Source: Neorhodopirellula lusitana (lineage in GTDB: Bacteria > Planctomycetota > Planctomycetia > Pirellulales > Pirellulaceae). Taken from it: 64,000 nt of DNA. Within the stretch, counting starts at the first letter, position 1; each line of letters opens with the position of its first letter. The position numbers were made by a program, and so were the translations under genes. Under the pieces are notes generated by a model that saw nothing but the letters and a program-made list of their open reading frames with translations, did no database searches and was not told where the DNA came from. Of the stretch, positions 44,761 to 54,232 are shown piece by piece. The stretch is from assembly GCF_900182915.1 (NCBI RefSeq), contig NZ_FXUG01000018.1, positions 1 to 64,000 on the forward strand. The letters run 5' to 3'.

Positions 44761-45030
44761 AACTGGACCGGCATTGGTGTAGGGCTCAAAGGCGCATCGT
44801 CACAAAACGACGTCGTCGAGACCCGGTTTTACCATGAAGCTCCTGAAGACACAGCAGGTCGAAAAAGTGACAGTTGCCGGCCAGTCACCAACAACGGAAA
44901 TCGAGCGAATTCAGCAAACCAAAATCCTAAAATCGCCAAACCTTACGACCACAAGGACCAAAAACACGGAAAAAGCGCGGTTCAATTCAATTCACGCCGC
45001 TTCGTTCGAAACACCGACCTAGATTTTGGC

Positions 45031-46458
45031 ATGTTCTGGATTGCCATACTTTTTCTGTTTGCGGCACTGCCGTGGTTTCTTCCGGTCGCCGCTCAAGTCC
45101 GCCCATACACCGCTGCCGTCGGCGTGTTGGTGTTGGGTACCGTTCTGGGCCCCGCGTTCTTTGCCATCAACGGACCAATCCAACTCAGTCTGGACCGAAT
45201 CCTCTGGGCTGGACTGATGCTGATCGCAGTCATGCGACTGGCCCGCGGGAACGCGACAATCGATCCACCGAATCGCTTCGACCTAGTCGTGATCGGACTG
45301 GTCGGCTGGACCCTCTTTAGCTGTGTTCGATTTGGCATGACCAACATCGATCCACCGCCGTTCGCTCGGTGGCTGTTCTATCTTGCGATTCCATGCAGCA
45401 TGTATTTCGCGATGCGAATTCGGCAACCCAGCGACAAAGAGTTGTTGCCACAAACGATCCATTGGCTGTCCAACGTCATCCTTGTTCTCGGTGTCTACCT
45501 CTCCATCACATCCGTCCTTGAGATGCTCGACATCCGCGCGTTGGTCTTCCCACGCTACATCAGTGATCCCGAAGTTTGGGAGTTCTACGGACGCGGTCGA
45601 GGTCCCTTGTTGAACCCCGCTGGCAACGGAATTTTAATGACGCTTTTCTTGAGCGTGTGTGTTGCAAGATTCTTCAATTCGGCACGCCATGGCAAAGCGT
45701 TATATGCCGTGCTCGCATTGATTGCTCTGGCGGGTTGCTATTCCACGCTGACCCGGAGTGTCTGGATGGGTGCCGCCCTCACGCTAGCACTTCTGGGTCT
45801 GCTTTATGTTCCCGTCCGGATACGCGTTCTCGCATTGATCGGCACCTTGATTCTTGGCGGTGTGATGACGACGGGATTGAAAGATCAAATTCTATCGATC
45901 AAACGCGACAAAGCACTTAGCGCGGCCGAGGCGGCCAAGAGTGTTGAGCTACGTCCACTATTGGCTGTCGTCGCATGGGAGATGTTTCGCGACAACCCGC
46001 TGGCCGGCCATGGCTACGGCCAATACCTTCGCGCGGCCGAACCGTACCATGCCATTCGGTACCACGGCATTCCGCTAGAAACCGTCCGACCGTACGTGCA
46101 ACACAATGTGTTCTTAGCCGTCCTGGTGGACCTGGGCCTAGTGGGTCTTGCGTTTTACGTGTTGTTCTTGGTCTCGCTGTTTTGCATCACCTGGCGACTG
46201 TGTTGCCAATTTGAATCCGGTTCCCCACAGCGAAACCTAGGCATGATGATGATGGGCTTGATGTGTAGCTACGTCGCGAACGGAATGTTCCACGACGTGG
46301 CCGTCATCGAAATGATCCACATGTACTTGTTCGCTTTCGCCGGCCTTACAATGACAGTGAGTCTGCAAGCAGCGCCTCAGACCATCGAAGCTCGACCTTC
46401 TCGTCGGTTGAGTGACGAACCGGCACTATTTTCAGGTAACGCCGTTTCACGTTGTTAA
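45031..46458 (+). CDS. O-antigen ligase/polymerase-like membrane protein
   Basis: From the ATG at 45031 this is a 475-residue protein with at least ten hydrophobic segments. A long loop precedes DNPLAGHGYGQYLR and HNVFLAVLVDLGLVGL, which are typical of the Wzy_C/O-antigen ligase family. It probably ligates or polymerises surface polysaccharide at the outer face of the inner membrane. In-frame sequence upstream has the composition of a shadow of malic enzyme, so it was excluded, but a start somewhat upstream (about 44834-45030) cannot be ruled out. Its last 113 bases are antisense to the first LRR gene. A decayed copy of its 3' end lies at 49925-50150. Confidence 0.75.
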   Translation: MFWIAILFLFAALPWFLPVAAQVRPYTAAVGVLVLGTVLGPAFFAINGPIQLSLDRILWAGLMLIAVMRLARGNATIDPPNRFDLVVIGLVGWTLFSCVRFGMTNIDPPPFARWLFYLAIPCSMYFAMRIRQPSDKELLPQTIHWLSNVILVLGVYLSITSVLEMLDIRALVFPRYISDPEVWEFYGRGRGPLLNPAGNGILMTLFLSVCVARFFNSARHGKALYAVLALIALAGCYSTLTRSVWMGAALTLALLGLLYVPVRIRVLALIGTLILGGVMTTGLKDQILSIKRDKALSAAEAAKSVELRPLLAVVAWEMFRDNPLAGHGYGQYLRAAEPYHAIRYHGIPLETVRPYVQHNVFLAVLVDLGLVGLAFYVLFLVSLFCITWRLCCQFESGSPQRNLGMMMMGLMCSYVANGMFHDVAVIEMIHMYLFAFAGLTMTVSLQAAPQTIEARPSRRLSDEPALFSGNAVSRC

Positions 46459-49087
46459 CCGAACTGTCGATCGTTGGGTTTGGGTCCTCATCTTCCTCCC
46501 AAACTTCCCCAAAGTCGGCAAGTTGCAAAATCTCGTTTTCGTCATTGTACGAGTCCAACTCTATCGCAATCGCTGAATGCACATCCGGATCAACCTTCAG
46601 TTGAACGAGCGAATGCAACTGTGAAAGAGGGGACAAGGCTTGCTCGTCAAGCGAGCACCCCCGAACCGAAACCACTCGCAGTTTCGAACACTCGGCGACA
46701 CCCTCCATCGTTTCCCGGCCAATGTCGGTTCCGTCGAGTTTGACCCACAAGAGCTTATCCAACGAACTCAGCACGGCGGCATGCTCATCACCCAGCACTT
46801 CAGTGGCCCCGGTTTCATCCCGCACCCGAGTCCCACTTAGATCCAACGAAATCAAGTGTGTGAAAGCCGGCAATCGATCAATCAGATCCTGACTGATTTC
46901 ACAGTTCGGCACATGCAACGTCTGTAAGCGACGAGCTGTTGAAAAATTGATTTCGTTGCAATCAAGCTTGTTCTTACGAAAACACAGGCACCGCATCCCC
47001 TGCACGCCATCCACATGTGCATCACTGGGAATGTCGCCGTTAACGACCAAACTTTGCAACTTGGGCATCTCCTCGATAAAGAGCTCTTTGAGATCTTCCT
47101 TCAAGTGAAGGTCCACTTCGAGCCTTGGCAGTCCCTTCAGGTACAGCTTGGAAGCCCGCAACGACTCTTTGCCAAATGCTGACACCAAATTTGCTTGCCC
47201 CTCAATTCGAATCTCATTGACGTGTGACCAATCCAGGTCCAACTCTTCCCATTGGTCGCTCGCCGCCAGCAAGCGTTTCGCGCTCTTGTCCGTTAAAAGC
47301 ATCGAAGGTGCTCTCAGACATTTCAGTGCCGGTAAATCTGCAAACTGCTCTGCTTGTCTGGTCAAGGTTTCGCAATTCGAGATCATGATTTCGGTGAGGA
47401 ATGGCATGCGTTTCCAGCTAGCAAGATTCACCCTCCGCAAATCCAGCCTTTCCAGTTTGATCGAGTTGAGTGGAAGATCACCCTCTAACCATTGCCAAAC
47501 CGGATCTAACGCTGTCGCTTCCCGATGTTCAGTCAACACATCGACCTGTTCCAATTGATCCGAAGATGGTCGCCCAAGTTGAACGGAACGTAGACTAGGG
47601 CAACCTTCAATCCGCCAGCTATCGGGCGTATAAACCCTCGCTTGCACTACTGTCAGCAACGGTGCGCCGTGAATGTTGAGGCTGCGAAACCAGGGTGCCG
47701 TATCGGACAAAATACTGTTATCCAACTGACGTGAACGCTGGGAGGATTCCATCCGCCCCAGTTTCGAAACATTGTTCAACGTCAGCGAGACAGGGCAACG
47801 ATCAGGCAGTCGCAGTGAAGTCAGCGACGGCATCTCCCGAATTTCAATTGTGAGGCTATTTTGCTGTGAGCTTGGCTGCTTGATAGTCAAATCTCGTAGA
47901 CGAGGAAACGCCTCAATCACGAACGGCGAGGGGTCGTCGCCCGTCAACTCTAACTCAAGAGTTTGCAAACGTGATGACATCAGCTTGCTTGGTTCCAGGC
48001 AGCGACGGTCAACTCCGTTGACACGAAGCGTTTTCAAAAACGGTCTATCCCTGAAATCAAACACAGCACCACTGTTCAAATCGCCGCCACCAGTCAGCGA
48101 TACGTTTGCCAGCCCGTCTGCCGCGGTGTAACGAACGACGGTCGTCGAGAGGTGCCTATCGTTTCGCTGGAGTCGTTTGGAAGGTTCGTGACTCCTGATT
48201 GACCGACGTGGATTCTTTGCCGGGCTGAAGTTTGATTGATAGGCGAGATCAAGCACCTCGATCGCAGGCAGCTCCAGAGCTCCCGAATGAACCAATTCGC
48301 CTGTCGGAATCTCACGCCACCTCAACGTATGCAATAGCGGAAGCGAAAGCACTTGATCCCGATGCGTTGGTGACAACGCACCACTGATTTCAATCGCTTG
48401 CAGACTAGGGAAGTCTTGAAAGTCCAAGGACTGCGAAGCAACTTGAAACAGCGTCTGATCCAAGCAGCTGAAACTATAAGGATGAGTCCAAGGTGCCTTC
48501 GCAGCGTCAGGCAACCAATCAACCAGGGGCGAGCGGACTGAACACAGCAACGCCGTTTTTCCAGCTTGATTCAACAGCCGTGTATTTTGATACGCCGATA
48601 TCCAATGGCTCGCCGCGCCACTCATGAAGATCAACAAAGATGCTGCCGCAGCAAAATGGAACCGTCGACTGCCCGTTCCGGAATTCTGATCGCGATACGC
48701 CAATGACATAATACCGCCGGTCAACAACACCGCAGCGAATACATCCAAGGCCCACACCCAACTAATCCACCGATAACGAACGCCGATTTCATGCTCTTGG
48801 ATATGCACGGCGTCAAACGGAAAACCGGCAGTCGACCAGACGATATCGTCTTGCCAAGGTTCACTGCTCATATTGCCCAACATGTTTTCGTTCAAGCTGG
48901 GCTGTTGTGAACGGTCCCAATCATTCATTACCTGACGCCAGTTCAGATCACCGTTCCGGCTAGGGACCCAATCGGTATGCGTCGCGACAATCTGCCGAGG
49001 CATGCACGCGTAGCCGAAGATCGAAACGAACATCAATCCGCATAAAACACTGCGGAACAAACGCCTTTGTTGCAACGTGAGATTCAA
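46346..49087 (-). CDS. Leucine-rich-repeat membrane protein (copy 1 of a tandem pair)
   Basis: This 913-residue protein has three membrane segments (about residues 11-30, 108-132 and 143-165). A large C-terminal region (from about 215) is made of irregular leucine-rich repeats (LQTLELELTG, LISLDLSGTRV, LKCLRAPSM). It is probably a membrane-anchored binding protein. The start is TTG at 49087, preceded by GGAAG at the right distance. The paralogue at 50101 has the same TTG start and the same GGAAG, which supports it. It shares most of its length with the downstream copy. A few small indels and scattered substitutions separate the two. Confidence 0.85.
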   Translation of the reverse strand: MNLTLQQRRLFRSVLCGLMFVSIFGYACMPRQIVATHTDWVPSRNGDLNWRQVMNDWDRSQQPSLNENMLGNMSSEPWQDDIVWSTAGFPFDAVHIQEHEIGVRYRWISWVWALDVFAAVLLTGGIMSLAYRDQNSGTGSRRFHFAAAASLLIFMSGAASHWISAYQNTRLLNQAGKTALLCSVRSPLVDWLPDAAKAPWTHPYSFSCLDQTLFQVASQSLDFQDFPSLQAIEISGALSPTHRDQVLSLPLLHTLRWREIPTGELVHSGALELPAIEVLDLAYQSNFSPAKNPRRSIRSHEPSKRLQRNDRHLSTTVVRYTAADGLANVSLTGGGDLNSGAVFDFRDRPFLKTLRVNGVDRRCLEPSKLMSSRLQTLELELTGDDPSPFVIEAFPRLRDLTIKQPSSQQNSLTIEIREMPSLTSLRLPDRCPVSLTLNNVSKLGRMESSQRSRQLDNSILSDTAPWFRSLNIHGAPLLTVVQARVYTPDSWRIEGCPSLRSVQLGRPSSDQLEQVDVLTEHREATALDPVWQWLEGDLPLNSIKLERLDLRRVNLASWKRMPFLTEIMISNCETLTRQAEQFADLPALKCLRAPSMLLTDKSAKRLLAASDQWEELDLDWSHVNEIRIEGQANLVSAFGKESLRASKLYLKGLPRLEVDLHLKEDLKELFIEEMPKLQSLVVNGDIPSDAHVDGVQGMRCLCFRKNKLDCNEINFSTARRLQTLHVPNCEISQDLIDRLPAFTHLISLDLSGTRVRDETGATEVLGDEHAAVLSSLDKLLWVKLDGTDIGRETMEGVAECSKLRVVSVRGCSLDEQALSPLSQLHSLVQLKVDPDVHSAIAIELDSYNDENEILQLADFGEVWEEDEDPNPTIDSSVNNVKRRYLKIVPVRHSTDEKVELRWSEALLADSLSL

Positions 49088-49585
49088 TTGATTCTTCCTT
49101 CCAAATTCGGCGGCTTTGCTTCAAAACAACTTGCCACTACCGACTTGCTGCAACGCACCACAACGACAAAGTTTGGAAAACACCAATCGCAAACCGCATT
49201 ACACTTGTAATGTCGGACCATGCACCCCTAACGGTCACCGACTTATTGGGATGGGATCAATGTTCGTTCTTTCGCTTGTCAAACTTGAAATGATGCAAAC
49301 AACTTCGGACACGATTCAATGTGATCAATGTGACCCGTGTCGGTTGTGAACCTTGGCAATCGCCTTCACGGACAACGTGATAAATTTGTCCGTTTGACAA
49401 GAACCTCAATTCACCGGCCCTTAGAACCTATCGACATTCCACCCAGCTTAAATCCCAAAAATTAGGCGTCTTCAACAACCGCGGCACCCACAACCTAACA
49501 TCGCAAGATTGCGTTGAAACGCTCCCTTCAACCAGCGATCGTTTTCCGATTTTCTCGAAACCTAACCCGCAAAGCACCTCTTACG
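49088..49585. other. Upstream region of LRR copy 1, homologous to that of copy 2
   Basis: The first part resembles 52834-53142 upstream of the second LRR gene (shared TTCCTTCCAAATTCGGCG and ACTACCGACTTG-like blocks). It is a duplicated promoter region. No gene was seen. Confidence 0.6.
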
Positions 49586-49835
49586 ATGAAGGCCACGGAC
49601 CTTTAGCAATGCCGAACACCACCACCTCAATGCTCGCGAGCTATGTGATGCAGGCTGCTCGTTTCGGTACTGCGTAAACGATGGTGGTAAGAGAATGGCA
49701 CTCTGGTCGGATCGTCTGGTTGGATCAACGAGTACCGGCGAGTGGGTGTCGTCTTCGGCCGAAATGACCTGCAATGGGGAAGTTCACACCATCACACATA
49801 CCGTAATAAACGTGAATGTCCATTTTGACTTCTCA
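49586..49835 (+). pseudogene. Decayed 5' end of a deoxyhypusine-synthase-like gene
   Basis: The sequence matches the start of the intact gene at 53143: ATG, then a stop at the seventh codon, then TTCAATGCTCGCGARCTAYG and GATGGYGGYAAG in the same order. A later reading STSTGEWVSSSAEMTCNGEV aligns without gaps to AMSTGELGLSLAEMIRKGKV of the intact protein. At least one frame change and a stop make it non-coding. Similarity fades at about 49835, where the duplication junction is expected. Confidence 0.85.
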
Positions 49836-49924
49836 GGCAACCATGGCTTGCCAGCGGGGAACGCAGGCATGGCGTGGCCGGAGGTACACGCATCGATCTG
49901 CGTTATCTCCTTTAGAGAGTTGGC

Positions 49925-50150
49925 GGATCACTGCCGCCCTCGCGTTAGGACAACGGGGACTCCTTTATCTTCCCGTCCGGTCATGATTTCTTGCGTTGAG
50001 ATGACATTGGGTCTGATGTGCGGCTCATCGCTAACCAAATGTTGCACAACGTGGATCGGGATCACGATGATTTACGTGGACTTGTTCGCCTTTGCCAGAC
50101 TTACAACGGCATTGACTCCACAAGTCGCCCGTCCGACCTTCGATCGTTGA
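49925..50150 (+). pseudogene. Decayed 3' end of an O-antigen-ligase-like gene
   Basis: Two blocks match the intact ligase gene in order. Bases 49929-49985 correspond to about 45768-45820 (shared TGCCGCCCTC and TTCCCGTCCGG). Bases 49990-50150 correspond to about 46240-46430, with the reading MTLGLMC and MIYVDLFAFARLT against MMMGLMC and MIHMYLFAFAGLT. About 400 bases between the two are deleted. The relic runs antisense into the 3' end of LRR copy 2, just as the intact ligase runs into copy 1. Confidence 0.85.
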
Positions 50151-52833
50151 AAACCTCGTCAGCGAAACGACGAAGCGGTCTTATCCCCAGGAAACGCCAA
50201 GCCCAGTGTTTGGCCGATCGAATCGTTGACTTGTTTGCAAATTTGTCTTGATGCCAAACGTCATCGAAGTACGAGAGTTGCTGAAGCTCGCTTTCATCAA
50301 CCAAGGTTTGTTGCAACTCAATTTCCGGATCGATGCGTGGATCCACGTTCAATTGAACGAGTGAATTCAGCCCTAAAAGTGGCGACAAGTCTTCCTTATC
50401 AAGCGGACATTTTTGAAGCGAAAACACTCGTAGCTTTGCGTTCTCGGCGACACGCTCCACCGTTTGTCGGCCAACATTGGTACCGTCAAATCTGGCCCAC
50501 AACAACTCATTCAATGTTCCAAACGCTGAGGTATGTTGGTCACCGAGCAGTTGCAAGGTCCCCATCTCGTCTTGCACCCGAGTCCCACTTAGATCCAACG
50601 AGATCAAGTGTATGAAAGTCGGCAATCGGTCGATCAGCTCCTGACTAATTTCGCAATTCGGCAACTGCAGCGTCTGCAGACGTCGAGCCAATGAAATATC
50701 GATCATCGTGCAATCAAGCTTGTTCTTGCGGAAACAAATGCAACGAATTTCCTGAAGGCCATCCACATGGGCATCACTTGGAATGTTGCCGTTGACGATC
50801 AAACTTTGCAGCTTGGGCATCTCCTCGATACAAAGCTCCTCCAGATCTTGGGTCAAGTGAAGATGAGCTTCTAATCGTGGTAGCCCCTTCAGACACAATC
50901 GAGTTGCCCGTAACGAACTTTTACCGAATGCTGAAATCAAACTTGCCTGATCCACAATTCGAATTTCGTTGACACGCGACCAATCCAATTCCATCCGTTC
51001 CCATCGATTGCTAGCCGACAACAAGCGTTTGGCGCTCTTGTCTGTTAGACGCATCGAAGGTGCCCTCAAACGCGTCAGTGCCGGTAGATCAGCAAACTGC
51101 TCTGTCTGTTTAGGAAGAGTTTCGCAATTCGAGATTTTGATCTCCGAAAGGAATGGCATGTGTTTCCATATGGATAGATTCACCTCTCGTAGATCCAATC
51201 CTTCCAACTCGATCGAGTTGAGTGGAAGATCATTCTCCAACCATCTCCAAACCGGATCCAGCGCTGTCGCTTCCTGTTCTTGAGCCAACACATCGACCTG
51301 TGCCAACCGATGCAATGATGGTCGCCCAAGTTGAAATGAGCGTAACTTGGGGCAACCCTCTATCTGCCAGCTATCCAGAGCGGATACCGTCGCTTTCACT
51401 TCTGTCAGAAGCGGCGCGTCATGAATGTTGAGGCTGCAAAACCAGGGTGCTGAACCGGACAAAGTACTGTCATCCGAATGACTTAAACGCTGGGAGGATT
51501 CCAAGTTTTCCAGTTTCGGAACATTCACCAGCGTCAGCGAGACCGGACAGCGACCGGGTACTCGCAGTGAAGTCAGCGATGGCATCTCACTAATTTCAAT
51601 TGAGATCTTGCTTTGTTTCGACCTTGGAACTGCGATATCCAGATTTTGCAAATAGGGAATTGAACCGATTGCGAAGGTGGAGGCGTCATCACCGATCAGC
51701 TCCAACTCAAGCGTTCGCAAATATGGCGACGTGAGCTTAGCTGGCTCCAGGTACCGACGGTCGACTCCGTTGATACGAAGCTTTTTCAAAAAGGGACTGT
51801 CTCTGAAATCAAACTCGCCGCCACCCGTTAACTCGTCGCTACCAGTCAGCGATACGGTTGACAGTACGATGCCTTCGTTGGCAGCCAAGGGCCTAGTCGG
51901 CCGGTGCGAATTTGATCGTGGCCGACCTCTGAAACGATCACGCCCCCTCCGAAAACGTTGCGAATCGGTTGATCGGCTGAACTTGGACTGGTAAGCCAAA
52001 TCCAACACCTCGATCGAAGGCAAATCCAGCGTTCCCGAATGAAGCAATTCCCCTGTTGGAATATCGTGCCACACCAGTGTATGCAGCAGCGGCAGGGACA
52101 ACATTTGGTCCCGCTGAACTGGTGATAACCCACCACTGATCTCAATCGCTTGCAGACTGGGGAAGTCCCGAAAGTTCAAGGACTGGGAAGCTGCTTGAAA
52201 GCGCTCCTGATCCAAAAAGTTGACGCTGTAAGGATGAGTCCAAGGCACCGTGGCAGCTTCAGGCAGCCAGTCAAACAACGGGGAGCGGACAGAACAAAGC
52301 AACGCCGTTCGTCCGGCTCGCCGCAATTGTTGCATATTCTGATTTGCCGAAACCCAGTAGCTGGTCGTAGCACCAATCAACACCAACAAGGACGCCGCCG
52401 AAACAAAGTAGCCCCGTCGCCCAACCGAGCTGGAATACTGATCGCGATACGCCAATGACATAACGCCGCCGGTCAACATCACGGCAGCAAAAACGTCTAG
52501 CACCCAAACCCAACCAATCCACTGGTAACGTACGCCAAATTCGTGACCCTGGATGTGCACCGCATCGAACGGGAAACCCGCTGTCGACCAAGTGACATTG
52601 CTATGCGAACCCTCCCGAGCGATCACGCCGGAAATGCGCTCGCCAGGCACCTCCGTGCTTTTCTGTTCCGCCAAGTTGCGGCGCCAATCCAAATCGTCAG
52701 TCCGGCTAGGAACCCAATCGGTTCGTGTGGTGATGATCTGCCTGGGCATGCAGGCGTATCCAAAGATTGCCACAAACATCAATCCGCATAGAACACTGCG
52801 GAACGTTCGCCTTTGTTGCAACGTGAGAATCAA
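50101..52833 (-). CDS. Leucine-rich-repeat membrane protein (copy 2 of a tandem pair)
   Basis: This 910-residue paralogue of the gene at 46346-49087 has the same order: N-terminal FRSVLCGLMFVAIFGYACM anchor, two further membrane segments and a long LRR region (LRTLELELIGDD, LISLDLSGTRVQ). Both start with TTG preceded by GGAAG. The N-terminal anchor and the LRR core are best conserved, while the segment after the first anchor (about residues 50-75) and some LRR loops differ. Both frames are open over more than 900 codons although the flanking duplicates have decayed, so both proteins are under selection. Function is unknown. Confidence 0.85.
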   Translation of the reverse strand: MILTLQQRRTFRSVLCGLMFVAIFGYACMPRQIITTRTDWVPSRTDDLDWRRNLAEQKSTEVPGERISGVIAREGSHSNVTWSTAGFPFDAVHIQGHEFGVRYQWIGWVWVLDVFAAVMLTGGVMSLAYRDQYSSSVGRRGYFVSAASLLVLIGATTSYWVSANQNMQQLRRAGRTALLCSVRSPLFDWLPEAATVPWTHPYSVNFLDQERFQAASQSLNFRDFPSLQAIEISGGLSPVQRDQMLSLPLLHTLVWHDIPTGELLHSGTLDLPSIEVLDLAYQSKFSRSTDSQRFRRGRDRFRGRPRSNSHRPTRPLAANEGIVLSTVSLTGSDELTGGGEFDFRDSPFLKKLRINGVDRRYLEPAKLTSPYLRTLELELIGDDASTFAIGSIPYLQNLDIAVPRSKQSKISIEISEMPSLTSLRVPGRCPVSLTLVNVPKLENLESSQRLSHSDDSTLSGSAPWFCSLNIHDAPLLTEVKATVSALDSWQIEGCPKLRSFQLGRPSLHRLAQVDVLAQEQEATALDPVWRWLENDLPLNSIELEGLDLREVNLSIWKHMPFLSEIKISNCETLPKQTEQFADLPALTRLRAPSMRLTDKSAKRLLSASNRWERMELDWSRVNEIRIVDQASLISAFGKSSLRATRLCLKGLPRLEAHLHLTQDLEELCIEEMPKLQSLIVNGNIPSDAHVDGLQEIRCICFRKNKLDCTMIDISLARRLQTLQLPNCEISQELIDRLPTFIHLISLDLSGTRVQDEMGTLQLLGDQHTSAFGTLNELLWARFDGTNVGRQTVERVAENAKLRVFSLQKCPLDKEDLSPLLGLNSLVQLNVDPRIDPEIELQQTLVDESELQQLSYFDDVWHQDKFANKSTIRSAKHWAWRFLGIRPLRRFADEVFNDRRSDGRLVESMPL

Positions 52834-53142
52834 GTGGACTTCCTTCCAAATTCGGCGACTTTGCTCGACAACGACCTGCCCCTACCGACTTGTTCCAATG
52901 CGCCACGGCCACAAAAGTTTCGAAAACGTCTATAAAGACCGCAATTCACCGCAAAAACCGGTTCCAACAATCCTGTCGAAATCGAACCATTTGGGATGGG
53001 ATCGACGTTTGTTCTTTCAATCGCCAAACTTAGGGACGCTCAAGCAACGGCGCCTTCCCATCGCGGGGTCGATCCCAAACGCCCTTAACACGCCAAATAC
53101 CCAACTCACCATTTCTCCAACTCGCCCCTGAAGCCTCTTTTT
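52834..53142. other. Divergent intergenic region LRR copy 2 / deoxyhypusine-synthase-like gene
   Basis: The 309-base gap shares sequence with the region in front of LRR copy 1 and should contain the promoters of both neighbours. No gene was recognised. Confidence 0.5.
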
Positions 53143-54105
53143 ATGAACGTGACCGACTTCCTCGAAACGCATTTCCGACACTTCAATGCTCGCGAACTAC
53201 GTGATGCCGCTCGCTCGTTTGGAAAGTTTGTCGACGATGGCGGCAAGATGATGGTCACCCTAGCCGGAGCAATGAGCACTGGTGAACTGGGGCTGTCGTT
53301 GGCCGAAATGATCCGCAAAGGCAAAGTGCACGCTGTCACCTGTACCGCCGCAAACCTGGAAGAAGACCTGTTCAATCTGGTCGCTCACGACGAATACAAA
53401 ACGATTCAAGACTGGCGTGCCCTGTCGGTCGAAGACGAGGTCAAGCTCCGCGACGCTGGCTTCAATCGCGTCACCGACACCTGCATTCCCGAAACCGTCA
53501 TGCGACACCTAGAACACCGCCTGACGGAACTCTGGATCAAAAAGGCAGACGACGCGGATAGCTGGATGCCCGCTGAATTCATGTTCGCCTTGCTCGACGA
53601 TCCAGGGTTCACCGAGCACTTCCAAGTCCCTCGCGAAAACAGCTGGGTAGCGGCAGCCAAGGACGCTGGCATTCCGATCTACACGCCCGGAATCGAAGAC
53701 TCCACACTCGGCAACATCTACGCCGCCCGCGTCTTCGATGGCACGGTGCCCAATCACTCGGCGATTGCGACGGGTACCGAACAAATGGAAAAGCTGATTG
53801 GTTGGTACGACGAGACTAGCCAAGACGCCCCGATCGGCATCTTCCAAATTGGCGGCGGTATCGCTGGCGACTTCCCCATTTGCGTCGTCCCACTCTTGAA
53901 ACAAGACCTGCAAAAAGATGTCCGGTTGTGGGGCTACTTCTGCCAAATCAGCGACGCAGTCACCAGCTACGGTGGTTACAGCGGTGCTGTACCCAACGAA
54001 AAAATCACTTGGTACAAGCTGGATCCAGAATCGCCTAAGTTCATGATCCAAAGTGATGCCTCGATCTGCGCACCGTTGATCTTTGCACACGTTTTGGGTT
54101 GGTAA
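53143..54105 (+). CDS. Deoxyhypusine synthase-like protein
   Basis: This 320-residue protein has the deoxyhypusine synthase fold: MMVTLAGAMSTGELGLSLAE, the NAD-binding CTAANLEEDLF, IFQIGGGIAGDFPIC and the segment SYGGYSGAVPNEKITWYKL. The WYK lysine near residue 291 corresponds to the catalytic lysine of the eukaryotic WGK motif. Bacteria lack hypusinated eIF5A, and bacterial members of this family are thought to act as homospermidine-synthase-like or related polyamine enzymes, so the substrate here is open. A decayed copy of its 5' end lies at 49586-49835. Confidence 0.9.
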   Translation: MNVTDFLETHFRHFNARELRDAARSFGKFVDDGGKMMVTLAGAMSTGELGLSLAEMIRKGKVHAVTCTAANLEEDLFNLVAHDEYKTIQDWRALSVEDEVKLRDAGFNRVTDTCIPETVMRHLEHRLTELWIKKADDADSWMPAEFMFALLDDPGFTEHFQVPRENSWVAAAKDAGIPIYTPGIEDSTLGNIYAARVFDGTVPNHSAIATGTEQMEKLIGWYDETSQDAPIGIFQIGGGIAGDFPICVVPLLKQDLQKDVRLWGYFCQISDAVTSYGGYSGAVPNEKITWYKLDPESPKFMIQSDASICAPLIFAHVLGW

Positions 54106-54232
54106 TCCCAATTCAATTCGAGCCCAACACGAACTTGGATCCGCTACGGGAATCGTTGTACAATCTTGGTCCCACCTTGGTGCACCGGTTCCCGCACTAG
54201 CACCACTAGCCCACCTGATCTGAAAGCCTCAA

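Noticed and set aside
44347-45030. In-frame upstream extension of the O-antigen-ligase-like gene
   Set aside because: It is antisense to the malic enzyme gene up to 44760, its composition is that of an antisense shadow, and the first membrane helix begins at the ATG at 45031.
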